This document shows, one piece after another, positions 12,099 through 22,374 of a stretch of 64,000 nucleotides of DNA. Origin of the DNA: Atriophallophorus winterbourni (lineage: Eukaryota; Platyhelminthes; Trematoda; Plagiorchiida; Microphallidae); assembly GCA_013407085.1 (NCBI GenBank), contig JACCGJ010000671.1:1-64000 (forward strand), written 5' to 3'. The position numbers and the translations under genes are program-made. Below the pieces are notes generated by a model. That model ran no database searches, was not told the origin of the DNA, and was given only the letters and a program-made list of their open reading frames with translations. Numbering within the stretch: position 1 is the first letter of the stretch; the number at the start of each line of letters is the position of its first letter.

Positions 12099-12910
12099 TT
12101 GATAGTCAGGACAGGGAACGTGAATAATGCTCTTCCCAACGAACAGGGAGACGCGGTAAGAAACTGTATCGCAGGTGTCATTAAAAACCTGGAACAAGGC
12201 GATGCAAACCCTGATTCACACGAAAGACAAGTACTTCTTTCTCTGAAACAAGATACAAATATAGCCATTTTTAAGGCTGACAAAGGTAAAGTAACGGTAA
12301 TTTTGAACAAAAGCGTCTATCATAAAAAATTGATAAATAAATTATATATGATTAATTTCATTTTTTACGGAAAGTTTGAATAAGAAGATTGAAAAGGGAA
12401 CATAAATCTATCGGAATAAGAAAATCTAAGAAATTGTGGGGGATGAGAGAGGGTGTGGCTAATAGCAGGGAGGAATCAGTTTGTCTGATCGCACAAACTT
12501 GAGCGTCCAGCAAATTATCAACGGTGTATCGATCTGCCCAAGCACGAACCACTTCGTAATTAATGAGCAATTATATAGACAAAAAGAAGGGTTGGCAATA
12601 TGTTCACCGATATCTCCAGTACTTGCGAACATGTATACGGAGCATTTCGATAAAAAAGCCCTTAACAATGAAGGGTTCAAGCCAAAATTATGGTAGCGCT
12701 GTGTTGATGACACATTTGTTATCATCAAGCGAGATCAGTTAGATGCCTCCTTTGAATATATTTAAATGAAATAGACCCATGTATTACTGTCACAAAGGAA
12801 ATGGAATCATGCACAGACACTGTTCCATTTTTGGACTGTTTAGCACCAAAAGTAGAGGGGAAAATAAAAAGTTTGTCTATCGGAAACCTATCGATACACC
12901 TACGATACAC
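12099..12910 (+). pseudogene. Penelope-type reverse transcriptase remnant
   Basis: The first segment (12099-12383) ends in the DKG-containing motif typical of the RT N-terminal region in Penelope-like elements. After a damaged stretch, 12481-12696 carries the block ending VLANMYTEHFDKKAL. A TAG stop comes just before the CVDDTFV catalytic motif at about 12700-12720. Further matches run on in shifting frames to about 12910 (TVPFLDCLAPK, SAHPKQAF). The motif order is right for a PLE RT, but at least one stop and two frameshifts interrupt it. Confidence 0.75.
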
Positions 12911-13269
12911 TTCCGCTCATCCAAAACAGGCCTTCAGTTCTATAGCTTGTTCCATTTTTCACAAGATAGAACACTTGTGCAGCGACGAAAGGGAGCGAAA
13001 ACAGGTGCACCCTGAAGCGAAATGAAGGCTCATAGACCAGGGTTATCCAACAAGTTTTGTAAAACGCCAATTGATGAAGGTAAAATACCCATCCGAAAAA
13101 TCGGAGAAAAATTGGCGGGATACAGTTTGTATACCTTAATTGAAATGCACATCTGAAGCGATAAGTAGATAGCAGGCGGCCATAAGCGTAACTTATAAGA
13201 AAGGGAAAACTATCCGTTCTGTTCTGATGCACCTCAAGAATAAGACGCCTTTATCTAGCTTTACGTACA

Positions 13270-13596
13270 GCATCTACAGAATTAACTGTAAGGACTGTTC
13301 GGGTGTTTACATGTGACAGACTTCCAGGAAATTTCACACTAGAATCGAAAAACACCCGAAAGCGCGTCCGGAGACAACCCCGGGATTCGACGGAATATCA
13401 ATCCCTTATTCGTGATTCCGCCTTGGCGGAGCACGTTTTAGATACGAGCCACAGCGTCGATGTAGACAATGTGGCAATATTGAGACGCGGTATTAAACCG
13501 TATAGCGAACGCCTACATGCGGAGGCGGTCGAAATTGCCAAGGCAGGTCGACTGGCAGTCAATAAGGTGGATGGGGCAGATATCTCCACAATCTAG
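13270..13596 (+). pseudogene. GIY-YIG endonuclease domain of the Penelope-like element
   Basis: Near 13270-13350 the plus strand encodes YRINCKDCSGVYM, a stop, then QTSRKFHTRIEKH. This fits the Penelope GIY-YIG form, in which the last Gly of the second motif has become TGA (13314-13316). After a frameshift the downstream part (SALAEHVLDTSHSVDVDN, then ERLHAEAVEIAK) matches the helical remainder of the nuclease. The domain would nick target DNA for element insertion; here it is inactivated. Confidence 0.75.
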
Positions 13597-13903
13597 CGCC
13601 CGGCAATGATGCGAAAGTGAATAGTTTTTATTCACCTTGTACCTTTTACATTAAAAATAGCCTAAGCTCCATTAGTTATGTACTTTTACGTATGTGGGCC
13701 GTTTTGTCAACTGACCTTGACCGTGTTCACTTGTATCAGATTGTTTTGGATACACACTGTGAGGAAAATGGACCACTGATCCTGGTCATTCCCATGAGAC
13801 GTGACACACTGTAGGCGTACTAGAGGCTGTTTAGCCGTAAGGTCAAATAAGTGGTGGTGGGTTGACCGCTACTTAATCATGTTCTCTGTCCTGACTATCA
13901 CCC

Positions 13904-13946
13904 TGGGTCTGACGAAGCTTCTGTGCCAGAAGTAAAACGTTACCCA
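13904..13946 (+). ncRNA. Hammerhead ribozyme motif in right inverted repeat of the PLE, core-mutated
   Basis: Stem I is perfect: UGGGU (13904-13908) with ACCCA (13942-13946). The core CUGACGA (13909-13915) is intact. Stem II has six pairs (13918-13923 with 13927-13932). The second core box reads AAAAC instead of GAAAC at 13934-13938, so the invariant G (G12) is lost. That change should abolish cleavage. The other arm keeps the G, so the family consensus is a complete hammerhead. Confidence 0.7.
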
Positions 13947-14324
13947 AAAACTACTCTAACCGATTGCACTAAATTTGTTTGCAGTATGAATACACGATCG
14001 GTCTCAAACATATTCCAATCGATTGTTGCCATCCAACACTTAACGATTTACAGAAGAGATGGAGCAACAAAATTAGCGGTGTTCTCCACTATTATTATAC
14101 TCTACTTTTTTCCGTGTGCCAGATGTCTGAGATATATTGTTTTGCATCAATGATTTGCGTGATAGCCGTCGCCGCTTTTTATCATTGATTTCTCGCCAGT
14201 TTATCATCTTCTGCCGCTGACATTGTTCGTTCAAATGCAATAAGATGAAGCGCTTCCACTTACGTTCGCTACTGCTCGGTGAATTCCTTATACCGACACT
14301 TGCTACAAATATTAAAAGTACCGA

Positions 14325-14528
14325 TTGCCTCAAGAGCTTTCTTTAACAAGTCATGATTTACACGCAACTTTGAATCCATATACATCAACGAATGCAATTT
14401 CGACCATACCAATCTTTTCTACTCTGCACCTCACATTCATAAACGGAGAACTTATGATCGAATATGTTATTTATTCATCTCCACTCGGATTGAGTTATTA
14501 TATTTTCAGGATATGTGGATATATCTAA
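14325..14528 (+). pseudogene. CR1-like endonuclease fragment
   Basis: The translated stretch contains NGELMIEYVIYSSPLGLSYY, clearly related to the NDELMIEYIKREPPLGRSDH block of the CR1-like endonuclease at 47188 onward. Flanking sequence shows no further similarity that can be traced, so this is a short isolated remnant. Confidence 0.55.
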
Positions 14529-15364
14529 TAATACGAGCCATAGAAAAATAAATAAAGAACACATACAAATGTGAAATTTGAATTTCTTCGAGCTCTCATT
14601 AGTGCTAATTGATGGGACTTATTTGAACTCACATCAGCTAATGAAATATGGGAAACGTTTTACAACCGAATCCGTATCAGCATTGAATTGTCGTCCAAAA
14701 TTTCACAATTAATCAGCAACAAGCCGCGTCCAAAAGGCTTCTTATGAACAATACTCGGAAATCGTTGTGTAAACGTGGCAAGGCCTGGCATAAATATCCA
14801 TCAAGACTAAATTATCCCAACTCCAGTTTATTACGAATTTAGTGTATGACTTATTTCCAATGTCAGAAACAAAACCAACACACTATATTCCAAAAATCAT
14901 CCTAAATCAATAAGCACTGTACGAACATGTTAACAAGCTCCGTATTGTTATAACTGTAATTCTAACACCTGCATCTTCCACTTACATTGTAATATCATTA
15001 GAGGTTTGTGCAACCGTTCATAGACAAGGTGCTTCTACGACAAACATATTGGTAAATACTTATCATACTTATCATGCCATGGATATCTAAAAATGAAGTA
15101 TTTATTTATTTATTTGTTTATTTAATAATTCGCACAAGTGTCAGCACGTGGAAAGTTTCTCAACCGCTGCCGGCGAATTGTTCACGCGGTGGAGTTTTCC
15201 TCAATGCCGTATTTAAAACGTAATTAATGTCAATAATATAAACTGAATTACCCCGAATAGACCATATTCACCTCAACATTTTGTATTACATCTCTTTCCA
15301 ATTTGAAATGCCGACGTCTGACGAGTTCAAGACAATTTCATAACAGTTCTTAAAACATAAAAGC
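14529..15364. other. AT-rich region, nothing supported
   Basis: No conserved frame was found. A short (TATT)n run lies at about 15101-15130. Confidence 0.4.
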
Positions 15365-16610
15365 TTACCTTATTAGTCCGATCTACAACAGCGGCAGAAA
15401 GATAAATCCGTTAAACAATCGCCCGATAGCGTTATTTACACTACTATTTGAAGAAACGGGGTCCATAATAGCTGGTGCCTTGCGAAATCACTTTGAGATC
15501 AATAACATAATCGCTGAAGCACAGCACGGATTCTGAAAATACCGATCTTATCTGACAAACATGCTGTTTGCAAAAGATGGCTGGTTATATCTAATGGATG
15601 CTAGCAATTCAGTGGAAGTTATCGATATTGATTTCGCAAAAGCAGTTGATCGTGCTAATCACAAAATTCTTTCGTCTGAACTCCTCACATGTGGATTATT
15701 AAGTGACCTCCCCGTAGGGATAAACTAATGATGAATATCACGTGAGATGAGACGTGAAACGTGCGAGTCAATCTGCGCTATCCGAGTCTATTAAAGTTGT
15801 CTGTGGTGTCCCACATGGATCTGTCATCGGACCGCTCTTGTTTTTATTACATTAACGTCCTACATATTAAGTACAGTCGCCAGTGCCATTTTCGCAGATG
15901 GTTCAAAGAGTTGGTGCATGATAAACTCAACAACCCACATACAGAATATGCAACGTGGAATCGATATCCTTTATGCCTGGTCCCTAGATAATCAAATGCC
16001 ACTAAATACAACAAAAAACAGCTTATTATCGCTTAACAGCAACTTGAATAATGTATATTGTATAAGCCGATTGTTATTCAATCAAGCAAAGCTGAGAGCA
16101 AATCGACTATTCTCAGAAGAGCCTTAGGTTCGTTCGACAGCAATATAATCTCCAAATTGATTCCAACCTGAATTTGCCCTTATGTTGAATATATTAAATC
16201 TGCATGGGATCCTTGGTTAAAAAGATATTCAGATATTCGATCCGATACAGCGCAGAGGGACAAAGCTATTCCTTGGACTTTCTAATTATTCATACTAAAT
16301 TTGACTCAGAATATTGAAATTTACATTCAGCCTATTACAGATGACAACGAGGAGCAGTGCTCAGTAAAATGAACAATCATCACAGGAATTTGTTACTCTT
16401 TCCCACAGCACGCATCTGCGTAGTCACCCGTCTATACTTTATCAACAGAATTGCAAGTTAAACTTCCGCATACTCGCGTTTTACGTTCGCACTGTGCAAT
16501 TGTGGAAGAGATTACCTACTCACGTGATGCAATCTACTATCGTTGACGATTTTAAAAAGCACTTGATGACCATAACGACAAGTATGTTTTCCCGTTTGAC
16601 TATATTCTTT
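15365..16610 (+). mobile_element. CR1-like LINE reverse transcriptase remnant
   Basis: In broken plus-strand frames the RT blocks appear in order: SPIYNSG (15378), NRPIALF, EAQHGF, VIDIDFAKAVDRANHKIL (15620-15670), a GVPHGSVIGPLLF block (15800-15840), and C-terminal-like stretches to about 16600 (VRTVQLWKRLPTHVMQS-like near 16490). Stops and indels are frequent, so this is an old copy. Confidence 0.6.
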
Positions 16611-16969
16611 ACCAATATCTTTTGATATTGTTAACAATCCGACTCCATTTACATTTTGTGGGCCTCGCGAAGCATAGCGTTTCTACCCATATATCATCTA
16701 CGAGGGAATCTATGAATAAACCTACATCGACCTTACAGTGCATACAAGTGCAACCCCTGAAGTCGATCCTCATAGTTAAGCAACTGTAGACCTTATACCT
16801 TGGTCATCACTCTACGGATAACTACATCAATATAAGGCTGCTCTCCTTTTGAACACGGATATCAGAGTGGTAGTTATTGCTGAAGAAAATACCCGACGTA
16901 TGATCCATAGATTATCTTTCCTATATCAGTTTTAATGAATGAAAAATTGCTGCTCGTGTCTTTGAGAGC

Positions 16970-17060
16970 CAGAGATCGAAATTCCGAGGCACCAGGTTCA
17001 AGTTCCGGTTCAAGCTGTACGTTACGGAAGGCGCTAGAAGCCAATCACGCGCCGTACAAA
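16970..17060 (-). repeat. SINE-like family 2 fragment, inverted
   Basis: On the minus strand it reads GGCGCGTGATTGGCTTC, then CAGCTTGAACCGGAACTTGA. These match the end and the CTTGAA tail of the copy at 63690-63870. Confidence 0.45.
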
Positions 17061-17064
17061 ATTA

Positions 17065-17535
17065 TTTTGAATTATCGATCTTTTTTCAAGAAAGTATAAT
17101 AGTCGAGATCTTTTCTTACTGAAAAGAAGGCGTCAAAGTTGGCACCTGATTGAAACCTTCAAAATCCGGACGGGTTTCAGTAATAATCATTCAAGCGAAA
17201 CGTATGCTTTCGCCATAAGTGTGCGGTGCTCGAGTTCAACTATTGAAACTGGCCTAGTGATATCTCAGGTCTAATGTTAGTAAGTATTTCTTCGGTTTAA
17301 GGGTAGTAAATTACTTGAATCATCTTCCTACAGAAGTCGTTTGTTCCACTTCGGTAAGGGGTTTCAAGAAGGGACTCGACTCTGTGTGGGCTTCATTATT
17401 TCCCGATTTTTATCCGTAATTCCATAGTTGGTATGATCTTCATGTTGTCTTTGTAAAGCACTAATGTATCTCCTCACCTATTGGCGAGGTGAAATTTTCT
17501 GCTGCATTCCAGATTACATTTAAATTATTATGGTC
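17065..17535 (+). mobile_element. 3' end of a CR1-like LINE (subfamily with 3' UTR hairpin)
   Basis: This stretch encodes a decayed RT C-terminus (SRDLFLLKRRRQSWHLIETFKI near 17100-17170, then GFKKGLDSVWASLFPDF-like at 17365-17415). A 3' UTR follows containing the hairpin CTCCTCACC-TATT-GGCGAGG (17470-17490), then TTCTGCTGCATTCCAGATTAC at about 17500. The same UTR block recurs at 18500-18565, 50440-50600 (minus) and 51205-51310 (minus). The copy is 5'-truncated, as expected for target-primed reverse transcription. Confidence 0.65.
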
Positions 17536-17629
17536 TTTACCACGATTTAAAAAATCCTGTTATAAAATGCCTCTTTTTAAATTTCATGTTTTAAATGCAC
17601 GCACCAATTTTCCATAGCTAACCTCTCAC

Positions 17630-17875
17630 CAGCTTTGTGAAGAGAAACCCATTCCGTTTTTCTCAGTCGCAGCTACGAATAATGGGACAGGACTGCCTGG
17701 AAAACACCTGATGTATCATCGCATACCACGAGGATACCAGAGAAGAGTGAAACAACTTCTGCAGTGGTAGGCACTCTTTTGAAGCTTTCGACCGACAGAA
17801 ATTCTGGACGCTCGATTGGCTTATCAGCTATTTACAGTCCTGTGCCAACTGAACTGAACTGAACTGAACATTCGG
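17630..17875 (+). repeat. SINE-like family 2 copy with (CTGAA)n tail
   Basis: The segment starts near GTGAAGAGAAACCC and contains AAATTCTGGACGCTCGATTGG. It ends with CAGTCCTGTGCCAACTGAACTGAACTGAACTGAAC-type pentamer repeats at 17848-17870. The same body and tail recur at 17880-18020, 50303-50425 (minus), 50585-50725 (minus, partial) and 63690-63870. A tandem 3' tail on a short, non-coding, dispersed sequence fits a SINE or a short LINE-derived repeat. Confidence 0.55.
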
Positions 17876-17879
17876 TCAG

Positions 17880-18020
17880 AAGAATTTTGTGAAAATATTA
17901 TTTGAAGTGGTTGACGCTCTTCCGTAGCCTACCATCAAAAGAAATCTGGAAGCTCGATTAACTCGTTATGCACTTACTGTCATGTGCAAACTGAACTGAA
18001 CTGAACTGAACTAAACTAAC
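17880..18020 (+). repeat. SINE-like family 2 copy, 5'-truncated
   Basis: This second copy lies directly behind the first and contains AAATCTGGAAGCTCGATTAAC and a CTGAA pentamer tail (17992-18015). It lacks the 5' half. Confidence 0.5.
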
Positions 18021-18139
18021 TTTGTTTTAATATTATCTGCCAGATTTAAATTTTGCAGAATATCCAATCTCATTTTTTAAATTGTTGTTTTGTTCATTTT
18101 CTCTCATTCTAACTCCTAGATTGACCAATAGTTGTTCGA

Positions 18140-18560
18140 TCCAAGATTAATATCTATGTGCAAATGACGTTTTGCCCTCGTGGAGTGCTGCGCTAGTTCT
18201 GTCTAAGATTGAATTTTATTGAAACCATCGAAATCTTGAAAGATGTGATGTGCCTCCAAATTGAACGTGTGCTCTGGTGCTGTGTCTGTGCTCGAGGACA
18301 TCCATTGAAACTGGCAAAGTTACTTGTCTGAATTAATGTACTTAGTTACTTTGATAGTAAACTACTGAATCGTTTCCCATAGAATTCGTATGCCTCGTTT
18401 TAACGAGGGTTTCCAAGTAGATAATTGATTCGATGTTTAGTTTTGTTCCCTGATTTTTATCAAAGATGTAATAGTTGGCATAATTTTCATTCTGTCTTTG
18501 AAAGTTGTAATGCATTTCCTCATCTATTGGTGAAGTGTTTTCTGTTTATTCCAGATTACT
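18140..18560 (+). mobile_element. Second copy of the CR1-like 3' end
   Basis: The stretch is co-linear with 17065-17535: RT C-terminal debris, then TTTTATCAAAGATGTAATAGTTGGCAT and the 3' UTR hairpin region (CCTCATCTATTGGTGAAGTG at 18515-18535), ending at TCCAGATTACTT. It is more diverged than the first copy. Confidence 0.55.
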
Positions 18561-18952
18561 TAAAAAGCGGCGGACGGTTTTTGGTTGCATACCATCGGCA
18601 GCTAAACTACAAACCGTTTTGTGACAACTTAAATATGGTCTTTTAGTAATATGACATTTATAGCTTCGGAGACAGTTCAGGGGTGATCTTAAGGAACCCT
18701 CAAAGTTGTCAAACGATTTAGCTCTCTCAAATTCGATTAATTCTTATAGTTATTCCGCGGTTATAAAACGAGTCATTGATTCAAGGTAAGTAACTGGTAT
18801 ACTAGCTTGGAATCCAACGCCTTCCTTTCAATTACAAATACCGATACTTAGCTTGGAACTTCTTCTGAATAGACGGCAGGAGGACTACAGTCCGTGAAAG
18901 CCGCTTCACCTCCCGGGTCTCTGCTATCTCAGCGTAGATTCCTCACGAGGAG

Positions 18953-19300
18953 TTACTGAGCTGAAAAAGTAGGCGAATCGCGCAGGATAGCGGGAAGTTT
19001 ACCGTCCAATATGCGTTTAAACTGCTCTTCGGTGACTGCCCCGATTGCATCAGCGGAGAGTGCATTCCAAATATTGACCACTCTGGTTGACAGAGAAAAC
19101 GATGGCTTCAGGTGTTCCGTTCGGCTCTTCTGCAACTTTAGCGAATGACCTCTAGTTCTGGAGTCCGTGGATACCGAAAAGAATTGTTGAAGTTCCGTTC
19201 CGTAATATCCAAGCAGGATTCTCCGCGTGACCAGCAAATCATATCGCATTCTTCGATATTCTCGCTGCCATTTTTCAAATGTATTGATATCAGCAACTCT
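18953..19300 (-). pseudogene. LINE reverse transcriptase C-terminal fragment
   Basis: The minus-strand frame contains SRTRGHSLKLQKSRTEH, FSLSTRVVNIWNALSADAIG and EEQFKRILDG. These match the conserved tail of CR1/Jockey RT proteins (R-T-R-G-H-S-x-K-L; R-V-V-N-x-W-N-x-L). The upstream part of the element is missing. Confidence 0.65.
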
Positions 19301-19379
19301 ATTTTAGCTTCGTCAAATTCTATTATGTGGCGTCAGATAATTTCAGATATCTTTATTTTACTCATATTATCAACCATCA

Positions 19380-19612
19380 CCGTCAATCGTGCAGTGGTTC
19401 TTGGCTGTACGACTAACACTGCTAAATTGATTGGCTACAAGTAGTGAACTGCATACTGAAACACGCTGGCGTCTCACTACCACCTCTATTCCTTATTTCC
19501 TTCCTCATTTCTGTCTGGGCCTGGGCAACCTGATAGTATTTTCGCCCATGTGCAGTCTCTAACTTTTCGGCACTATGCCTAGATCATGCTTGTGTTTTCA
19601 TACATACATACA
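19380..19612 (+). repeat. SINE family 1 copy, nearly full length
   Basis: The copy starts at CAATCGTGCAGTG, passes through GCTAAATTGATTGGC, GTAGTGAACTGCATACTG, GTCTCACTACC, CTGTCTGGGCCTGGGCAACCTG and GCCCATGTGCAGTCTC, and ends with GTTTTCATACATACATACAT. The CATA repeats form the 3' tail and set the orientation. Confidence 0.7.
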
Positions 19613-19899
19613 TCATCGTCGTTATGTAACCCTGTTCGTGTCCATGTGCTACCTTTCCTAGAGTAGTATTGAGCTGCTTACTTCCGAAAAGGGAGAAAAT
19701 CCTTAGGGTTTTGCTTTAGAGAATCTCAGCGTTTGCTGCAGCTACTCTAGTTTTCCTCAAAAAGTATGCAAAAATATAATAGTTCATCGCCAAGATATTT
19801 CTAACTTTTTTTATCACCGTTTGTGTCCTCGTCGATGAAGATTCGTAAGTTTACTACTCACGAAATGCGTTCAATTTTAAATACAGTTGAGCATTTGTG

Positions 19900-20590
19900 T
19901 CACGCCCTTTGCTTTTTAGTAACACATTGCTAAATTGCTTGTTCGTGGTAATGAGCTGCACACGAGAACCAGTTGCTCTCTTTGTGGCATTACGTCTTTC
20001 CTGTAAATCTTTCTAGTTTTAAGCACTTTCATCTTACGTACAGTCTTTATTTGGCATTTTGCCTACCGTATGGGAAAAATCATTACCAAGCGTCCTTAAC
20101 TTTAGACAAATCAATAGCTATATGCTCGAAATCTTCAGCCGATCCTTACATCAGTATGCATGTATCTTCTATCACAACACAAACCTAGACCGGGCCAAAA
20201 TGCCGGACAAGCCTAGACTGAATGTAAGTTGAACTGTTGTCAGGCAGACATAAAAATCAAATGTCAGCAACGCTCCAATCAATTCAGCACGATGTCATCT
20301 TCGCAGTACGAAAGTTTAGCATGATTGAACTTCCATATACTTAAAACAGACGCCGAGACAAGCTGAGTCCTCAAAATAGGGATGTGCAACTGTAAAGTAT
20401 CTCGATACTTCGCTGAGAAATTCGTGCTTACTTAGTCTACCAACAGTACGGAGCTGCATGCGGAGCCATGCTGGAGTCTGACTGCCTTTTTCTCTTGGAT
20501 CTATCAAGGTCTGTGCAATCTGACGGTATCTTCGCCCATGCGCAATTTATGAAGATGCGTTACTGTCTGGATTATGAATCACACATGCAG
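19900..20590. repeat. Cluster of decayed SINE family 1 fragments in both orientations
   Basis: Three degenerate pieces can be recognised. Plus strand near 19925-19980: GCTAAATTGCTTG, GGTAATGAGCTGCACACG. Minus strand at 20190-20330: rearranged AGCACGATGT and CAAGCCTAGAC pieces. Plus strand at 20365-20590: GGGATGTGCAACTG, GGAGCTGCATGCGG, CTGGAGTCTGACTGCC, CTGACGGTATCTTCGCCCATG. None is intact. Confidence 0.5.
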
Positions 20591-20609
20591 TAATTGCAAG
20601 CTGTACAGG

Positions 20610-20610
<1 letters not shown>

Positions 20611-20668
<58 letters not shown>
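20611..20668. repeat. Compound microsatellite (CT)n(AT)n
   Basis: About 11 CT dinucleotides are followed directly by about 18 AT dinucleotides. Confidence 0.95.
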
Positions 20669-20670
<2 letters not shown>

Positions 20671-20989
20671 TAGTGGTTCTTGCTTTGTTGGATATTTATA
20701 TAATATCAGGCTTGGAGCCATTCAGGTATCCTGAATTTTGCAATAAACCTGTGTAGTTTGCGTAATTCATAATGGGTTACAAAAGCTGATTACCATATTA
20801 TGTGTTTCACTGCGATGATCATTTAACTTGATTGTGGCTCATATAATTCTTCAATATTTGAAATTATGTAATTTTTGTGTATGGATTCAGGCAAATTATC
20901 GTAGCCTGAATTACTGTTAGGTTACACACGCTAGGACAGACATAAGAAGAAAACATGACAATGTGAATCCAGCGTGTTTCCAGATGCTG

Positions 20990-21850
20990 CAACAAATCTT
21001 ATTGGAGTACCGGTGTAGATTCTGATCACGCTTTGGCGTGCGCAATAATCAACCTTCAATTCGGAGGTAAACACAATCTAGACACAAACACCTGAAGTAA
21101 AAGCCAGATTTTAGGTTTCTCTTTCAAAAAATCAGCTATTCGAGCTGGATCGTCATTTGCACTACTTTTAGATAGCACTCTGCTTCAGAATGTTGCAAAG
21201 TCGCTTGTCAACCTTCACACCGCTGGATCTCCGCGAAGTCCCTCATGCTACTCGAACAGCACGTGTCTTACCTAGTGGTTTAGAGTATTAAGACGATGGG
21301 AAGTGTCTTAGACTCCTAATCAAAGATAGTCTGTGACGTGACCGTGAAATTTGGCGAAGAGGACGCGCCTCGGAGAAGGAAAGTGCGTCAGCTATGGGCA
21401 ACATGCGAAGGCTTTACAAATTGATTAGTGCATGTGGCCCTAAGCGGCATAGCCTGAGTAAAAGCATCCTCGAAGTTGATGGCTCGCGCACAGCGAGCCT
21501 TCATAGTCGTTTAGAAAGATGGAGAGAATTATTTCGTCAACAGTTTAATCAGCACCCTCCTTCAGACACCGCCGACATCTCTCAATGTCCTTTACAATGG
21601 TGCGTATCGCTAGCCCCCTCCAGTGTCGAAAAAATACGAAGAGAGATCCAATCACTAAAGCGACTTAAGGCTCCGGGGTCCCGACAAGCTCCACCTGGTA
21701 TTTTTTAAGGATGGAGGCGAGACAATCATAACAGAATTGCACGAGCTTTTGGAATGGATGAGAGGGTACTTGCCTCCTGAGGTGAATCTCTGATAATACC
21801 AGTCCATAAAAATTGTACGGAACGAATGTTGCAACTATCGCGAATATCGC
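20990..21850 (+). mobile_element. RTE-like LINE fragment upstream of TOP1
   Basis: Plus-strand frames match the middle of the RTE-like protein encoded at 45729-43165. A stretch near 21020-21070 reads VDSDHALACAIINLQFGG. The frame 21394-21708 reads NMRRLYKLISACGPK, SRLERWRELFRQQFN and EIQSLKRLKAPGS, and near 21810-21855 is NCRTNVATIANIAYSS-type debris out of frame. These are the endonuclease end and the linker before the RT. The copy stops at an AT microsatellite. Confidence 0.65.
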
Positions 21851-21865
21851 TTATTCCAGTGATAG

Positions 21866-21946
21866 CTATATATATATATATATATCTAATATATATATAT
21901 ATCTATATATATATATATATATATATAATATTATATGCTATATATT
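21866..21946. repeat. AT microsatellite, imperfect
   Basis: About 80 bp of TA repeats with a few interruptions lies at the end of the RTE fragment. Confidence 0.9.
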
Positions 21947-22355
21947 ATAAACTGAATCCACCCAATTCCGTGCTAATATGTAATACTCAATTTTGCAAAC
22001 TGCTGACATATTTGATTCATGTACACTTTCTCTATACTTTTTTAAATTCGTGTGGATAAATTTGCTTGATTTGTTTACAATTCGTGTAGACGAATGAAGT
22101 CATTTTTATCATGTACACCTTTCTGCTTAATCGATTATCGCTAATAGCAACCTGCCATTAATATTGTCACTTTCACGTTGAACTTTGTAAACCTAAACAA
22201 TGTGAAGATCTCCGTGGCAACTTTACTCCACCGGATTAGTGTTCCGTTTGATTCGATTTATACCGTTCCGCCCCAACGAACAATACATATCTGTGTGGAT
22301 GATCTAGTTCTTCTTTTAGCACATCTAGGATTAAATAATTAATGAAGTGGAATCT

Positions 22356-22374
22356 TTTGCTTTATTTTAGCGAT
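22356..22374 (+). promoter_or_regulatory. Splice-acceptor-like site two bases before the TOP1 start codon
   Basis: The sequence TTTTGCTTTATTTTAG ends at 22370, followed by CG and the ATG at 22373. This is a good acceptor (pyrimidine-rich plus AG). It could end a 5' UTR intron or receive a spliced leader, which flatworms add by trans-splicing. The two cannot be told apart here. Confidence 0.55.

Larger units (their letters stand above)
11985..14030 (+). mobile_element. Penelope-like element (PLE), decayed
   Basis: The element is bounded by an inverted repeat of about 100 bp (12015-12118 against 13884-13985). Between them, plus-strand frames give a Penelope-type RT. ADKGKVTVILNKSVYHKKL lies near 12280-12340, CSPISPVLANMYTEHF near 12600, and the CVDDTFVIIKR catalytic box near 12700. 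A GIY-YIG endonuclease follows (YRINCKDCSGVYM near 13270, ALAEHVLDTSHSVDVDN near 13420). In-frame stops (for example TAG at 12694) and frameshifts make it non-functional. PLEs are known to combine this RT, a GIY-YIG nuclease and terminal repeats carrying hammerhead ribozymes, and this copy shows all three. Confidence 0.85.

Noticed and set aside
20574..20756. 60-aa reading frame with a Ser-Leu/Ile-Tyr repeat
   Set aside because: It is produced by the CT/AT microsatellite.
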